The position numbers and the translations under genes were made by a program. Source: Dermacentor variabilis (lineage: Eukaryota > Arthropoda > Arachnida > Ixodida > Ixodidae). Taken from it: DNA of 64,000 nucleotides. The notes under the pieces are model-generated. The model was not told the DNA's origin. It was given only the letters and a program-made list of their open reading frames with translations, and did no database searches. The DNA lies in contig NC_134573.1 in NCBI RefSeq assembly GCF_050947875.1, forward strand, positions 35,031,115 through 35,095,114, in the 5' to 3' direction. Within the stretch, counting starts at the first letter, position 1. Every line of letters starts with the position of its first letter. Of the stretch, positions 24,201-36,200 are shown piece by piece.

Positions 24201-27200
24201 AGCCAAGTGTTTCAGCAAGGCAGGCCTTGAAGTGGCCAGAGATGAATGTCCGGAAGCTTTAGATGACGATGAGTGCTTGGAGGACGCGTTTCGCGACTTG
24301 TCCAATTTTCCCGGCGCTGTCCCGTCCGAAGTTACTGTTGATGACCTCATTAACGTTGACAGCAAGTTCAAGCGGTAGCCGACCTTGCTAATGAGGACAT
24401 TGTGGGCAGAATAGCTAGTGTTCAAGACGGCGATTCCAGCGACGACGAGGGCAACTGTGTTTTCGAAGAAACGCTTCCGTGCACAGCCACTGAACTGGCG
24501 TCAGCATTCAGCCTGATTCGGCGCTGTTGCAGCGAAATGGAAGGGACTGGGCTCTCGCACCTGGACAGTCTCAAGAAGATTGAGACTAGTGTTTTCAACT
24601 TCATTTCCCAGGGGAAAAAGCAGCCCACAATTAGTTATTTGTTTTCCGTGAAATAAAGCGCTTTCATATTGTGTGCACATGCTATGTGATTCGCGGCTGT
24701 TCCAATCGGTAAGCCACAATTTTTTATGATCACGAGTGCTTTTTTGGCCTATATCTGTATATCGAATTTTCGCTATATCAAACTATTTTCCGATCCCCCG
24801 TCGAATTCGATATATCCGGGTTCGACTGTATTCCGGAGGCGATGATGCATCGGGTTTTGCGAGCACAGGCTCCACCCTGGCAAGCGTCGCCTAGTAACGG
24901 AGGCGCGTCTCTTCCTTCTTTTTACACACAGCTCTTTCTTTCGTGCTTCTTTCTGCGGCCTTACTAGCTATGCGCTTGAAGAAATGTAACCTTTGTACTC
25001 ATGGGGATGCCACACGGTCGCATTTTGCACTTTCCAGACGGTGTCACATACGTGTGCTTGCACTTTCGAATAGTTCAGGTGCCCATCTCGACTGAAAGAG
25101 TTGTGGTGACCATGGCAAGGAATGTGAAAACAAACAAGAAACATTGCACTTTGGAAGCCATGCGGCACTTCCTTTTTGTCAGTAGTTTTTGCAGCGTCTG
25201 CTTCGTGTGCATAGTATCTGTTACTATACCGTGCTTAGGTTGTGCGTGGCGGCTGAATCTATGGAAACTATCAACAGCGCAGGCCGAGAGCCAGCAGCAG
25301 CATTTTCGTGGATAGCTTGAACGGTGAACTTATGAACTGGTGGGTTGATGAGTGGAATGGTTAATTTTGAGGCTTTCACTGTAACAACCTTTCAAAATAA
25401 CGAACGATTTTCGGTGGTCCCACATGATTCGTTATATCGAGATTTGACTGTAATCCTTTAAGTGTTGTAAGATGATTACAATTATTTTTTTTTTTCAGGT
25501 AAGTGCCAATGATGAGTGTCTCATCCGCATGTTTGGGCACTCTTTCTAAGTGCCAGTAACAGGTTGGGCTGGTCCCGTTCACTTTGACGTTCTGTAGGCC
25601 ACTAGGGGGCCTATAGACTGCTTGTTTACGCTTGTCTGGCAGGAATTTTAAACAGTGGCAGGTGCCAGTCACGTACTGCCACGCTCATAGTGAAATTGTG
25701 GCTTTCAGTTCATTGAGTCATCAAGCTCAAAAGATGGCTTGCTTCTGCATCAAAGCATTGACAGTTATGGCAGTGTTTTCTGTGCTATAGACACATCCAG
25801 TGACTGATGTCACCAACTACGACGATAGTTTTGACACGGCGTATGGCGCGGCAGTGAACAAAGTAACATGGACAGAACCTTCTGCCGGTGCCTATTTATT
25901 CTAAATTTCTGTATTTTTACATACAACTGGAGAATTTACTACCCCCATGTCACATATGCAGTATAACCCCATTAATTCAAAGTCCTTTGGGCTGCAAAAA
26001 ATCTTCTAATTAACCGGGTTTTTGAATGATCAGAAATGGATGAAAAGTGAAATAAACCCTTGAAATGATGCCGCATCAGCACTACACCTTTATTTCATCT
26101 CCAAAACTTTCACTTGAAGTAGTCATCGATGCACGACTGCTTGCCACAGTACTTTGCCGAACCATAGGACATCACCTCCATTTTCATTGGAAGGCCCACA
26201 GTGGCAGATCTCGCCTTCCAAGTCTGCATAAGATGTCTGCACATCTTTTTCAGCGCTCAAATAGTCCGTGAAGTTTTAATCTGTCGCTCCTGCTCTCGTC
26301 TTCGCTGAAGTTGTTCATGCTTGCATACAGTCTCACTCCATCATCCAGGGTTCCACTAGCATCTGGCATGTCATCAAAACCATTGTTCAGATCGTTTTTG
26401 GAACTATCTTCTTGCTCTTAAAAAACTCGGCTTTTCTGGAAGCAATGCCTGATCATATTGCCCTGCACCTTGTGTTTATTGCAGCTGCTTTTTGCAGGTT
26501 GTCCACTTTTCAGCCTCGTTGATTAGTCCTACCTTTTGACACAGAGCTAGTTCTATACTTGGCCATCTCGGGGGTGGTACTACTACGCCAATTGCACCAT
26601 TTTGATACAAACACGAATTCCCCCACCAAAATGTTCCAAACACAGAAAAATTGAGAATTTTAGTTTGTCTGGTATTTGGGTAAATGCAGGTGGACGCAGG
26701 TGGTTGGGGCAGAGGTGTAAACAGGAGTGGCCTGCAGTGGCCACCTGGTGGCGCAGAGCTCAAACAGACAGGAACAGCTAATATTGCCTTAACCAAGTTT
26801 ATTCTACTTCGCTGCTGGTGCAAATTTTTGGCACTGGTGTAATCCTGTTGCTCTGAATGCATTTTTGGATTTTTTGTCGGCACTCGTACAGGGTTAACCA
26901 GCCTTGCCCTGCCAAATCATTGCTGTCTTGTTGTGCCAGCCAATGGTCCGCAAACAGGGTGCCCCAAATCCACTGGGGGTTCTCTGAGGATGTAGTGCAT
27001 CCCATTCAGCCTCTCGTTTGCCATATCTAAGCGAAGATGTATGCGGTGTGACAGGAGGGAGGCATCAATTTTAGCAGCACAGTCTGCTCGGCCAGACTGA
27101 TGCATCAATAGCTTGACTGAAGCATCACCATACCTGCCAACCCTCCCCATTCGCCCGGGAGACTCCCGATTTTTTACTGAACTTTCCGATTGTATGATCA

Positions 27201-30200
27201 CTGTCTTATATCTCCCGAAAAGTGGTCTCTGTTTGCGCAAGAATGGTTTTTGCAAAACCGGCACTGCGAAATCTAAAGCCACATCGTAATCATCAGCATC
27301 ATCAACAACAGCCACACTAACACCATCGGTATCACCGACTAAGCAGCCGACTACGTTGCCTAGTAAGCCGGCCAAAGCCAGAGCCAACGTAGCTCTTGCA
27401 TTTCATGCAGGCCTTCCTCCATGGTGCTTCTTTTTGCTGCTGCTTGTGTGTATGATTAGTGTTGGCTAGGTCATGTGTACGCGGTGCACATGTAAAGTTA
27501 CAATCCTCGTGTGCTTGATGCCATGGCACTATCAGAGCCCAAGAACAGGTATTTGCAGAAGTTTTTGCGATCTTATACTTCTGAATTACCATGCTTTTGG
27601 ACATCAAGAAAAGGAGAACCTTATGCATTTTGTACAACGTGTGGATGCGACGTCAGCACACGGTGGCAAAGGCGACTTGGCACGTTTCCACAACGCACCA
27701 CTGAGCAGCAAGACAACATAGTGAACTTTCTCCGGAACAACTGTGACGACAGTGTAATACGTGTGGAGTGCCTATTTACGGGATTCCTCGTCGAACACAA
27801 CCTACCCCTTAGTGTCAGCAACCACGATGGGCCTCTTCTACGGAAAAGGTTTCCGAAATGCAATGAGGTGAAGCGTTATGGATGTCGACGCAACTCTGAA
27901 ACACAACTTGGAAGAGTGCGTAGGTGGCCAACCTGAAATTTCACAGGCATCGCTCTCGAGTCTTCGTTTTTTTATTCAGAGTTTCCCTCAGCTGCTGCTC
28001 CGAGATTCCAATGAATCTGCTGAAGATGCTTTAGATGATCTCGAAGCTGAGTTTGCTGCACTACAGGCGTACAGTCTTCAAGAGCACATTCTGAATGAAG
28101 AAAAGTGGGACGTGCAGTGGTATGTGGTTGGAAAAATGAAAAACATTGATGGAAAACTTGTTTCACCGAGTTGCTGAGGTGATGCTCGATTTACTCATGA
28201 TACCGTATAGCATGGCAGAATGTGAGAGGATTTTAGCACGGCGCAAAAAACAGGGACTGAATTCCGCTCGTCAATGTGCAACACAACCCTCCAACACCTG
28301 CTGCCAGTGAAGGGCCGTCAGTCTGGACCATATTTTGAGCAAAGCTACTCGGACAAATTTTTTGAAGTGAGCAAAGCCTGCTACTGCAAGGTCCCTGCAC
28401 AAGGACTCATCGAACACTGCCTGAAAGTTTGACCCCCCCCCCCCCCCCAGTCCCAATGGAAGCTGAAACAGTGAATGCAAACCCCCTCCCCCCCTCTGTT
28501 GGTGCGATTAAAAAGTCTTCCGATTTTTTATCTAGCCAGGTTGGCAGGTATGCCTCACTAACTTGTGTTATCATGTGAATAGCATCTGTGATCGCAAGGA
28601 TTCCATTCTAACCCACAGCATTGTGTTTGAACCTGCACTTGTTTTGAGTCAGTGAGGGACACTAAAGAGCAACATGAAATCAATTTAAGCTTTTATTCTA
28701 GTTAATCTTAAGATAATAGGTTGATTATTCAAAGACAGGATGCAGGTCAAAGTTCTATTCTGCAAATTTTGCATTGAAGCACCAGTGCCAGTATGTCAGT
28801 GTGACGTCACAGATTTCAAAGTTGACGCATCATGAAACTAGCCATGTTCATTCTGGCTTTTTATCATTTCAACCTATAAATAATTAACTAGGCCCTAGCG
28901 GACACCCTTGAGGTCACTGCGAACTGGTGCGGTAAATTCAAGGTGGCGTCACCACCTGTCTTCGTAAGAGTTGCCTTGTTGGTATATAGTGGAAAGGTAA
29001 TGCAGGTGAAATCATTTTACTCTTTATTGTCCCTTTAATGATGAAATTACTTATTGCATGCTTGAGCAGGTGGGACACCGTAGTACTAGTATCGCAGTAC
29101 TGTGTCACAGACAGATTCAAGAATTGTGCATGGGATACTGTCGGACAAGCTGGTCCACATCTGCTTCGTAATAGTGGAAATGCTGGTCATTTGCTGCTGT
29201 CACTGACCGTTGATACTGGTGCCCAGGGTGGTGACTCTTTGCACGTCACCTGTGGACGACCTGTTCCTGTCAGGTTCCCTAGACAAGTCACTCCGGCTAT
29301 GGGACCTGCGCTCACCAAACTGCCAGGTAAGCTGCCTGTCCGAAATGGCAGACATATTAACAGTGTCGCTAAGGTGCTTCATCATTGATGAACGAGAGGA
29401 ATAAGGAGAGAACGAAGGGCTCAGTGAGGTTTTTAGTTGCAACCATATGAACCAAGCTGACGTCAGAGTCTCAGAATTAATTGCATGCAGTTGATCCACA
29501 TATATCAAGCTCGGATACAGTAAAACCTCGTTACAAGAGACACTCAAGGAACCCGGGAAACATGTCTCTTGTAACCAACGTCTCTTGCAACCAAAAATTC
29601 CAAAAACACTGAGGAGTCGGACTAGATCATCTTATCATACATCACCATCAATGTGTGTTTAAACACAGCTACAGTTGAATGCCGCTACAACGAAATTGAC
29701 GGGGCACATGAAAAATTTCGTTGTCTCAGAAATTCATTGTCGTGATATCAAATACGTAGGCAACACGTGACTCGCTGACGCAAACAGCAAGCTTTACTTC
29801 CAAAAATTAGTCAGCTTAGCTTGTTTGTGCTTCTTGCCAAGCGATGGCATAACGTAACTCTCGCTTGCCGCCGACAGAGCCATTGCCTCATTGGTGTCCT
29901 GGGACCCATTGCAATGCCTGGTGGTATCAGATGCATCCATGACCTGCGATGTAGTCAGTGGTGCGGGCTCACGTTGCATGGCTGTTTCACCTTTGTCCAA
30001 CGAAACATGGTCTTCCTGGACATTCTTTAAGATTACTTGGTCTGTCAATTTTTCATGCATCACTGCGCATGAGTCGGCTTGGATGTACTTGTTGGGACGT
30101 ATGTCGATGTATGCCCACTTTCCTGCAGGGCTGCCCACGTGGCTGTGACTTCATCAAACCCGTCTCCATTGCTAGCTTCGTTCGCAGAGTTTGAAGTCTC

Positions 30201-33200
30201 GGCAGCCTGCACAGTGAACCCAGCATGGCGGAAGCAGTTGCAGATTATGGCGCTTCTCGTTGCGCACAACGAAGCGGCAATCATTTGGAGCGCCATAAAG
30301 AGGGCCACTTTTGTTTTGCGGCCAAACTGCTTGTTCAGAAGCAGCCTTTGAATAAGGTGCTCTTGGTAGGCCTGCTCGACGCTCTGTATGACCTCTTGGT
30401 CGAGGGGTTGAATGATAGAGGTGCAGTTCAGTGGAAAAAACTTTACTGCACATTTTGCGTACCAGTGTCCTCTATGATGTGGATGAAACGATTGTCTAAA
30501 AGTAGACAAACCTTTCGGCCTTGCCTGCCCATCTCCCAGTCGAAGGCTTCGACCCACTCTCCGAAAATAGCTCGGTTCATTCACGCCTGAGTGTCAGCCA
30601 CATACTTCACGGGAAGGCTGCGATTTCCTTTGAAGCAGCGTGGTTTGGCACTTTTTGCCATGACCAAAAGCAGCCGCTTGTCCAAACCGTCCATATTAGT
30701 GCACAGGAGCATGGTAATTCTCTTCTTACTCTGCTTGCCTCTGTGACAACGCAGCCCCTTAAAATCCAGGGTCCTGGTGGGCAGCATCTCGTAGAAGAGC
30801 CCGTTCTCATCGGCATTATAAATATCTGATGGTGCATAGTCCTTCAGCATGCCTGCAAGGCTGGCTGACGTTCACGCAGTGGCGCCGTCCCTATCCTCCG
30901 AAGCGGCTTCACCGCACAAAACTTTGCTGAGGATCCTGTGGCGTGACTTGAATCTGTTCAGCCGACCTACGCTGGCCTAAAGGTCATCCACAGTCGCCGA
31001 CTGATTTTTCGGACTCCAAAAATTCGGACATGCTCAATTATTCGGTCTGCTTTGCGGCACTGCCATTCTCCCCATACGCCATAATGTATAACAACTGCCG
31101 AAAGTTCGGACACCTTGCTACCTCTCGTCTGACTTTTCGGACACTCCTTGAGCCAACTCGATCGAGAGCACCATGCACCGACTCTGACCGGTGCATGGTT
31201 CGACTTGCTGAACGCAGTTTTTGTTTCGAATGGAGCCTCCTTGCTGCCCCACGAAGTGGCGCCAAATCCCCACTCATCATCATCGTTTCTGCCTGGTTCG
31301 ATAGAGTGGCTACAGCAGTTCTGGTCTCAGCTCAGTAAGCCATGTCAAGACAATCCAGTAGCTGATTTTTTTCTTCGTGCACGACGCTGCGAGCAGGCCA
31401 CGTTTTTCGTTTGTGCAACTGGTGTCAGCGTGACGGCGTGGTGATGTTTGTTTTGTGTGCTGTGTCGAGGTTGTGGTGATCCAACGCGGCATACGGAAAC
31501 ATCGCGTCAAGTGTCTAATGGCGCCGACAGTGTCCGCGCAGGCTGTGCTGGGGAATGCCAGCAAGCGGGTGCCAGGAGGCCTAGGATTTGTCGCCTTCCA
31601 ATGTGTTCCCGACTGACGCCAAAAATGTTCTGCTGAGACCTGCGCAGTAGTTGCATTGCGATTCCGGACACTGTTTCATTCGACAGTTTCACAGGTGCTG
31701 ACACTGCTGCACTGACATGCGCAGAACTTGACGACGGCGAGATCATTCGTCAGGTTTCTGCTGCACCGCCGGATGATGACTCCGAGTCGGAAGATGATGC
31801 ACCATGTGCTACGCTGCTGTCGCATGCGGAGTGTTTACAAGCAGAGACTGTGCTTTCAGCCGCCTATAGTGACCGTACGACCATCTCCGAGATTCAGGCT
31901 TATCTGATTGCGTGTAAATGGAACAGCGTGCAGTGGCGCATTCATGATTTCAGCTTGAATAAATGCGTGGAAATAAAGGATTTATTAATTTTTTTCTTAA
32001 TCTGCTTTTTCGGACACCTGTTTATTTGGACATTTCCACAGTCCCCGTGAGGTCTAAATAAACGATCGGTGACTGTATTCCTAGCATGCAGGCATAATCC
32101 AGTGCTTGTTGCCACACAATATCACTGCCAAGGGTGATTTTCTTGACCCGCGTCTCCACGAACCAGGTGTAATCTGTCTTGTCCAAGGCCTCGTGCACCG
32201 GCTGAGTCACCTTGTGCTTTGCTGACATCCCTGAAGTTAGCGCTTTGGCTTTAGCATCCTTGCTCTTCAATATTGTCGAAAGAGAGCTTGCCGAAATTAC
32301 CAAATTCTTCAGCGATGACCAATTTTTTTTTCTTTTCAGCGTCAGCCTGGGCGATAACCCTAGCCTTCTCTTCTAGCAACAAAAACTTGCGTTTTTTTGT
32401 CAGCTGCGACATGCTTTAGCTGACGATCCAATAGCTTCGAGAGACCATGACAAAATGGTGCTCAGTCCTTCGTTGTCAAGCGTGCCTCGCCCGAACGCCT
32501 CATTGCACTCTACCGGGATTTGACCTCGCAACCGCTACTTAGTATAGTATGGTCAAACCTACTTATAACGATACCGGTTTTAACAGTATATTGTCACGTG
32601 GTGGTGACGTTGAAGAACACAGTAGCAAATACTGTGAAAGACAAAACTAAATTTTATTGGGCGAGCCTGTGCCCACAAAAACAGGCTACACTTATAGCAT
32701 AACGATAGCGGCGAACACGGTCGGCGATCGTCGAAAATCTGATCAGCGGGTCAAGCGCGTCGGCTTTTATACAGCAGTCGTCGAATGTTCCAGACTAATC
32801 GTTCGGACCCGCATGCCTTCCACAAAGTTCTACACCATTCGCGTCAGGTGATGAAATCAGATAACATAAGGTTCGGCAACAACAGACAGCGGATAGAAGC
32901 ATCGATAACTTTCCAGAAACTTCGGATACATGCAGGTACGTCCCACACTGTGCGATTACATTTGTTAGGCGGTGAAACGTGGTTGCCCGATAAAGATTAG
33001 TACACGTGTCAATACCCCCCTCTTAAAAAGCAATGTCCCGATGCTACAAACATAAGAGAACGAAACACAAAAGGACACTTATTAAACATAAGTAACAAAA
33101 CAACGAAAAGAAACAAAGTCCAGAGGTCAGTTACGCGAAGCCCCAAAGTTCATTAACGCTGGTAGTACGGCTTGAGTCGCACAACGTGGACCATTTCAGG

Positions 33201-36200
33201 TCGTGAGCGGCGCCGCTGTGATAGCGAAATGCCGTCTGGCACGACCTCATAGTCCAGAGTGCCAATACGTCGGTTGATCTTGTACGGTCCGAAATAGCGA
33301 CGCAAAAGCTTCTCGCTCAGTCCATGTCGGCGTATAGGGGTCCAAACCCAAACACGGTCACCGGGCTGGTACTCGACGAAGCGTCGTCGGAGGTTGTAGT
33401 GTCGGCTGTCGGTCCTCTGCTGGTTCTTGATCCGCAGGCGGGCGAGCTATCGGGCTTCTTCGGCGTGCTGGAGGCAGGTAGCGACGTCAAGGTTCTCCAC
33501 GTCAGTGATGTGCGGCAGCATTGCATCGAGCGTCGTCGTTGGGTTCCTGCCGTAGACCAGCTTGAACGGCGTGATCTGTGTTGTTTCTTGCACCGCCGTG
33601 TTGTAAGCGAATGTTACGTATGGCAGGACGTCATTCCAGGTCTTGTGTTTGACGTCGACGTACATCGCTAGCATGTCGGCGAGGGTCTTATTCAGCCGCT
33701 CCGTAAGACCATTCGTCTGCGGGTGGTAAACCGTTGTCCTCCTGTGCCTCTTCTGACTGTATTTCAGAATGGCTTGGGTGAGCTCCGCTGTAAAGGCCAT
33801 TCCTCTGTCGGTGATGAGGACTTCTGGGGCGCCATGTCGCAGCAAGATGTTTTCGACAAAGAATTTCGCCACTTCGGCTGTGCTACCTTTCGGCAGTGCT
33901 TTTGTTTCAGCGAAGCGGGTGAGGTTGTCCGTCGCCACGACGATCCACTTTTTTCCGGTTATTGATGTCGGAAAGGGTCCCAGCAAGTCCATCCCGATCT
34001 GCTGGAATGGTTGGCAAGGAGGCTCGATTGGCTGTAATAATCTGGCTGGCCTTGTCGGCGGTGTCTTGCATCGCTGACAGTCTCGGCATGTTCTGACATA
34101 ACGGACGACGTCGGCGGTCAGGCGCGGCCAATAATACTTTTCTTGTATCCTCGATAGTGTCCGGGAAAATTCGAGGTGTCCAGCGGTCGGATCGTCATGT
34201 AGGGCATGCAATACTTCTGGACGAAGTCCTGACGGGACAACAAGAAGGTAATTGGCGCAGATTGGTGAGAACTTCTTCACGAGTAGATTGTTTTGAAGCG
34301 TGAAGGAAGATAATCCGCGCTTAAATGCCCTGGGGACAACGTCGATGTGCCTTTCCAAATATTCGACGAGGCCTTTTAGCTCCGGGTCTGCCCGTTGCTG
34401 TTCAGCGAAGTCTTCCGCGCTTATAATTCCAAGGAAGGCGTCGTCAGTCTCGTCTTCTTGTGGCGGCGGGTCAATGGGTGCGCGTGATAGGCAATCGGCA
34501 TTGGAGTGTTTTTGTCCGGACTTGTAGTTTACAGTGATGTCGTATTCTTGTAGCCTGAGGCTCCACCGCGCCAGTTCTCCTGAAGGATCCTTTATATTCG
34601 CTAGCCAACACAACGTGTGATGGTCACTGACGACATTGAATGGCCTGCCATAAAGATAAGGGCGAAATTTAGCTGTAGCCCAAAGGATGGCGAGGCACTC
34701 CTTTTCGGTCGTAGAATAGTTGCCTTCCGCTTTTGACAGCGACCGGCTAGCGTCAGCTATCACCTGTTCGACTCCGTTTCTTCTCTGGACTAGAACGGCA
34801 CCGAGGCCCGTGCTACTGGCGTCAGTATGGATTTCTGTATCGGCGTACTCATCAAAGTGCGCAAGTACCGGCGGCGACTGCATGCGTCGTTTGAGTTCTT
34901 CAAATGCGTCAGCCTGCGGCGTTTCCCACTTGAAGTCAACATCACATTTAGTTAGACGTGCCAAAGGCTCTGCGATGCGTGAAAAATTCTTGACAAAGCG
35001 CCTGTAGTAGGCACACATGCCAAGGAATCTACGCACTGCCTTCTTGTTGATGGGTTGCGGGAGCTGTGCGATGGCAGCTGTCTTTTGCGGGTCTGGACAG
35101 ACACCAGATTTGCTGATTACGTGGCCTAGGAACAGAAGCTCATCGTAAGCAAAGCGGCATTTTTCTGGCTTGAGAGTAACCCCTGATGACTTGATGGCCT
35201 CTAGTACTGTCACAAGCCGCCTGAGGTGATTGTCGAAATTTCCAGCGAAGACGACGACGTCATCCAAATAAACGAGACAGGTCTGCCACTTCAATCCTGC
35301 TAACACCGTGTCCATGACGCGCTGGAACGTTGCAGGCGCCGGCACAGTCCGAATGGCATAACCTTGAACTCGTAGAGGCCGTCTGGGGTGATGAAGGCAG
35401 TCTTTTCGCGATCTCTTTCGTCGACTTCTATTTGCCAATAGCCAGGCTTGAGGTCCATCCACGAGAAGTATTTAGCGTTGCAGAGCCGATCCAATGTGTC
35501 GTCTATTCGTGGGAGGGGGTATACGTCCTTCTTCGTGATCTTGTTCAGACGACGATAATCGACGCAGAAACGTAGGGTTCCGTCCTTTTTCTTTACCAGG
35601 ACAACAGGGGATGCCCACGGGCTTTTCGACGGCTGGGTGATGTCGTTGCGCGACATTTCGTCGACATGTTCTCTTATAGCTGCACATTCTCGCGGCGAAA
35701 CTCGGTAAGGGCTCTGGCGGAGTGGTCGAGCGCACTCCTCGGTGATTATGCGGTGCTTGGCGACTGGTGTTTGTCGAATCCTCGATCACTTCGAAAAGCA
35801 GCCTTTGTATCGTCGGAGCAGACTTCTGAGCTGCTGTTGCTGAATCACGAGGAGACCTGGATTAATGTCGTAGTCTGGTTCAGAAACCATCGTCGTCCGG
35901 GTAGATGCAGCGGAATCCGAGAGGACAAACGCATTACTGGTTTCCAGAATTTCCTCAATGTACGCGATCGTCGCGCCCTTGTTGATGTGCTTGAACTCTT
36001 GGCTGAAGTTTGTCAGCAACACTTCAATTTTCCCTCCATGCAGTCGAGCGACCCCTCTTGCGACGCAAATTTCACGGTCTAGCAGTAGACCTTGGTCGCC
36101 TTCGATGACGCCTTCTACGTCAGCGGGTGTTTTGGTGCCGACCAAAATAACAATGCTCGAGCGAGGCGGGATGCTCACTTGATCTTCGAGAACACTCAAG

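Larger units (their letters stand above)
19223..25450. mobile_element. Host element of a nested cluster (about 1-kb family, split twice)
   Basis: The ends are CAGTTAAATCTCGTTACT at left and the complementary counterpart CGAGATTTGACTG at right, with TA on each side (19221-19222, 25451-25452). Removing the LTR element (19464-22245) and the Tigger (22372-24828) leaves about 0.98 kb. This is similar in length and sequence to the uninterrupted copy at 49163-50128. Shared internal stretches include TATGGTTTCA, ATCTTTCACG and GGCGATGATGCATCGGGTTTT (near-identical at 49547). It encodes no visible transposase and is a non-autonomous family with pogo-like ends. Confidence 0.85.
29672..32412 (-). mobile_element. 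Tigger-type transposon, split by a nested Tigger derivative
   Basis: The left end is CAGTTGAATGCCGCTACAAC after TA (29670-29671), followed by TTTCGTTGT and CGTTGTCTC repeats. The transposase is on the minus strand. Its N-terminal end (ATG at 32412, [17 protein letters not shown]) is separated from its catalytic part (30850 downward) by a 1,085-bp insertion at 30991-32075. The right-hand TIR was not recognised, and the adjoining element at 32550 may have replaced it. Confidence 0.75.
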
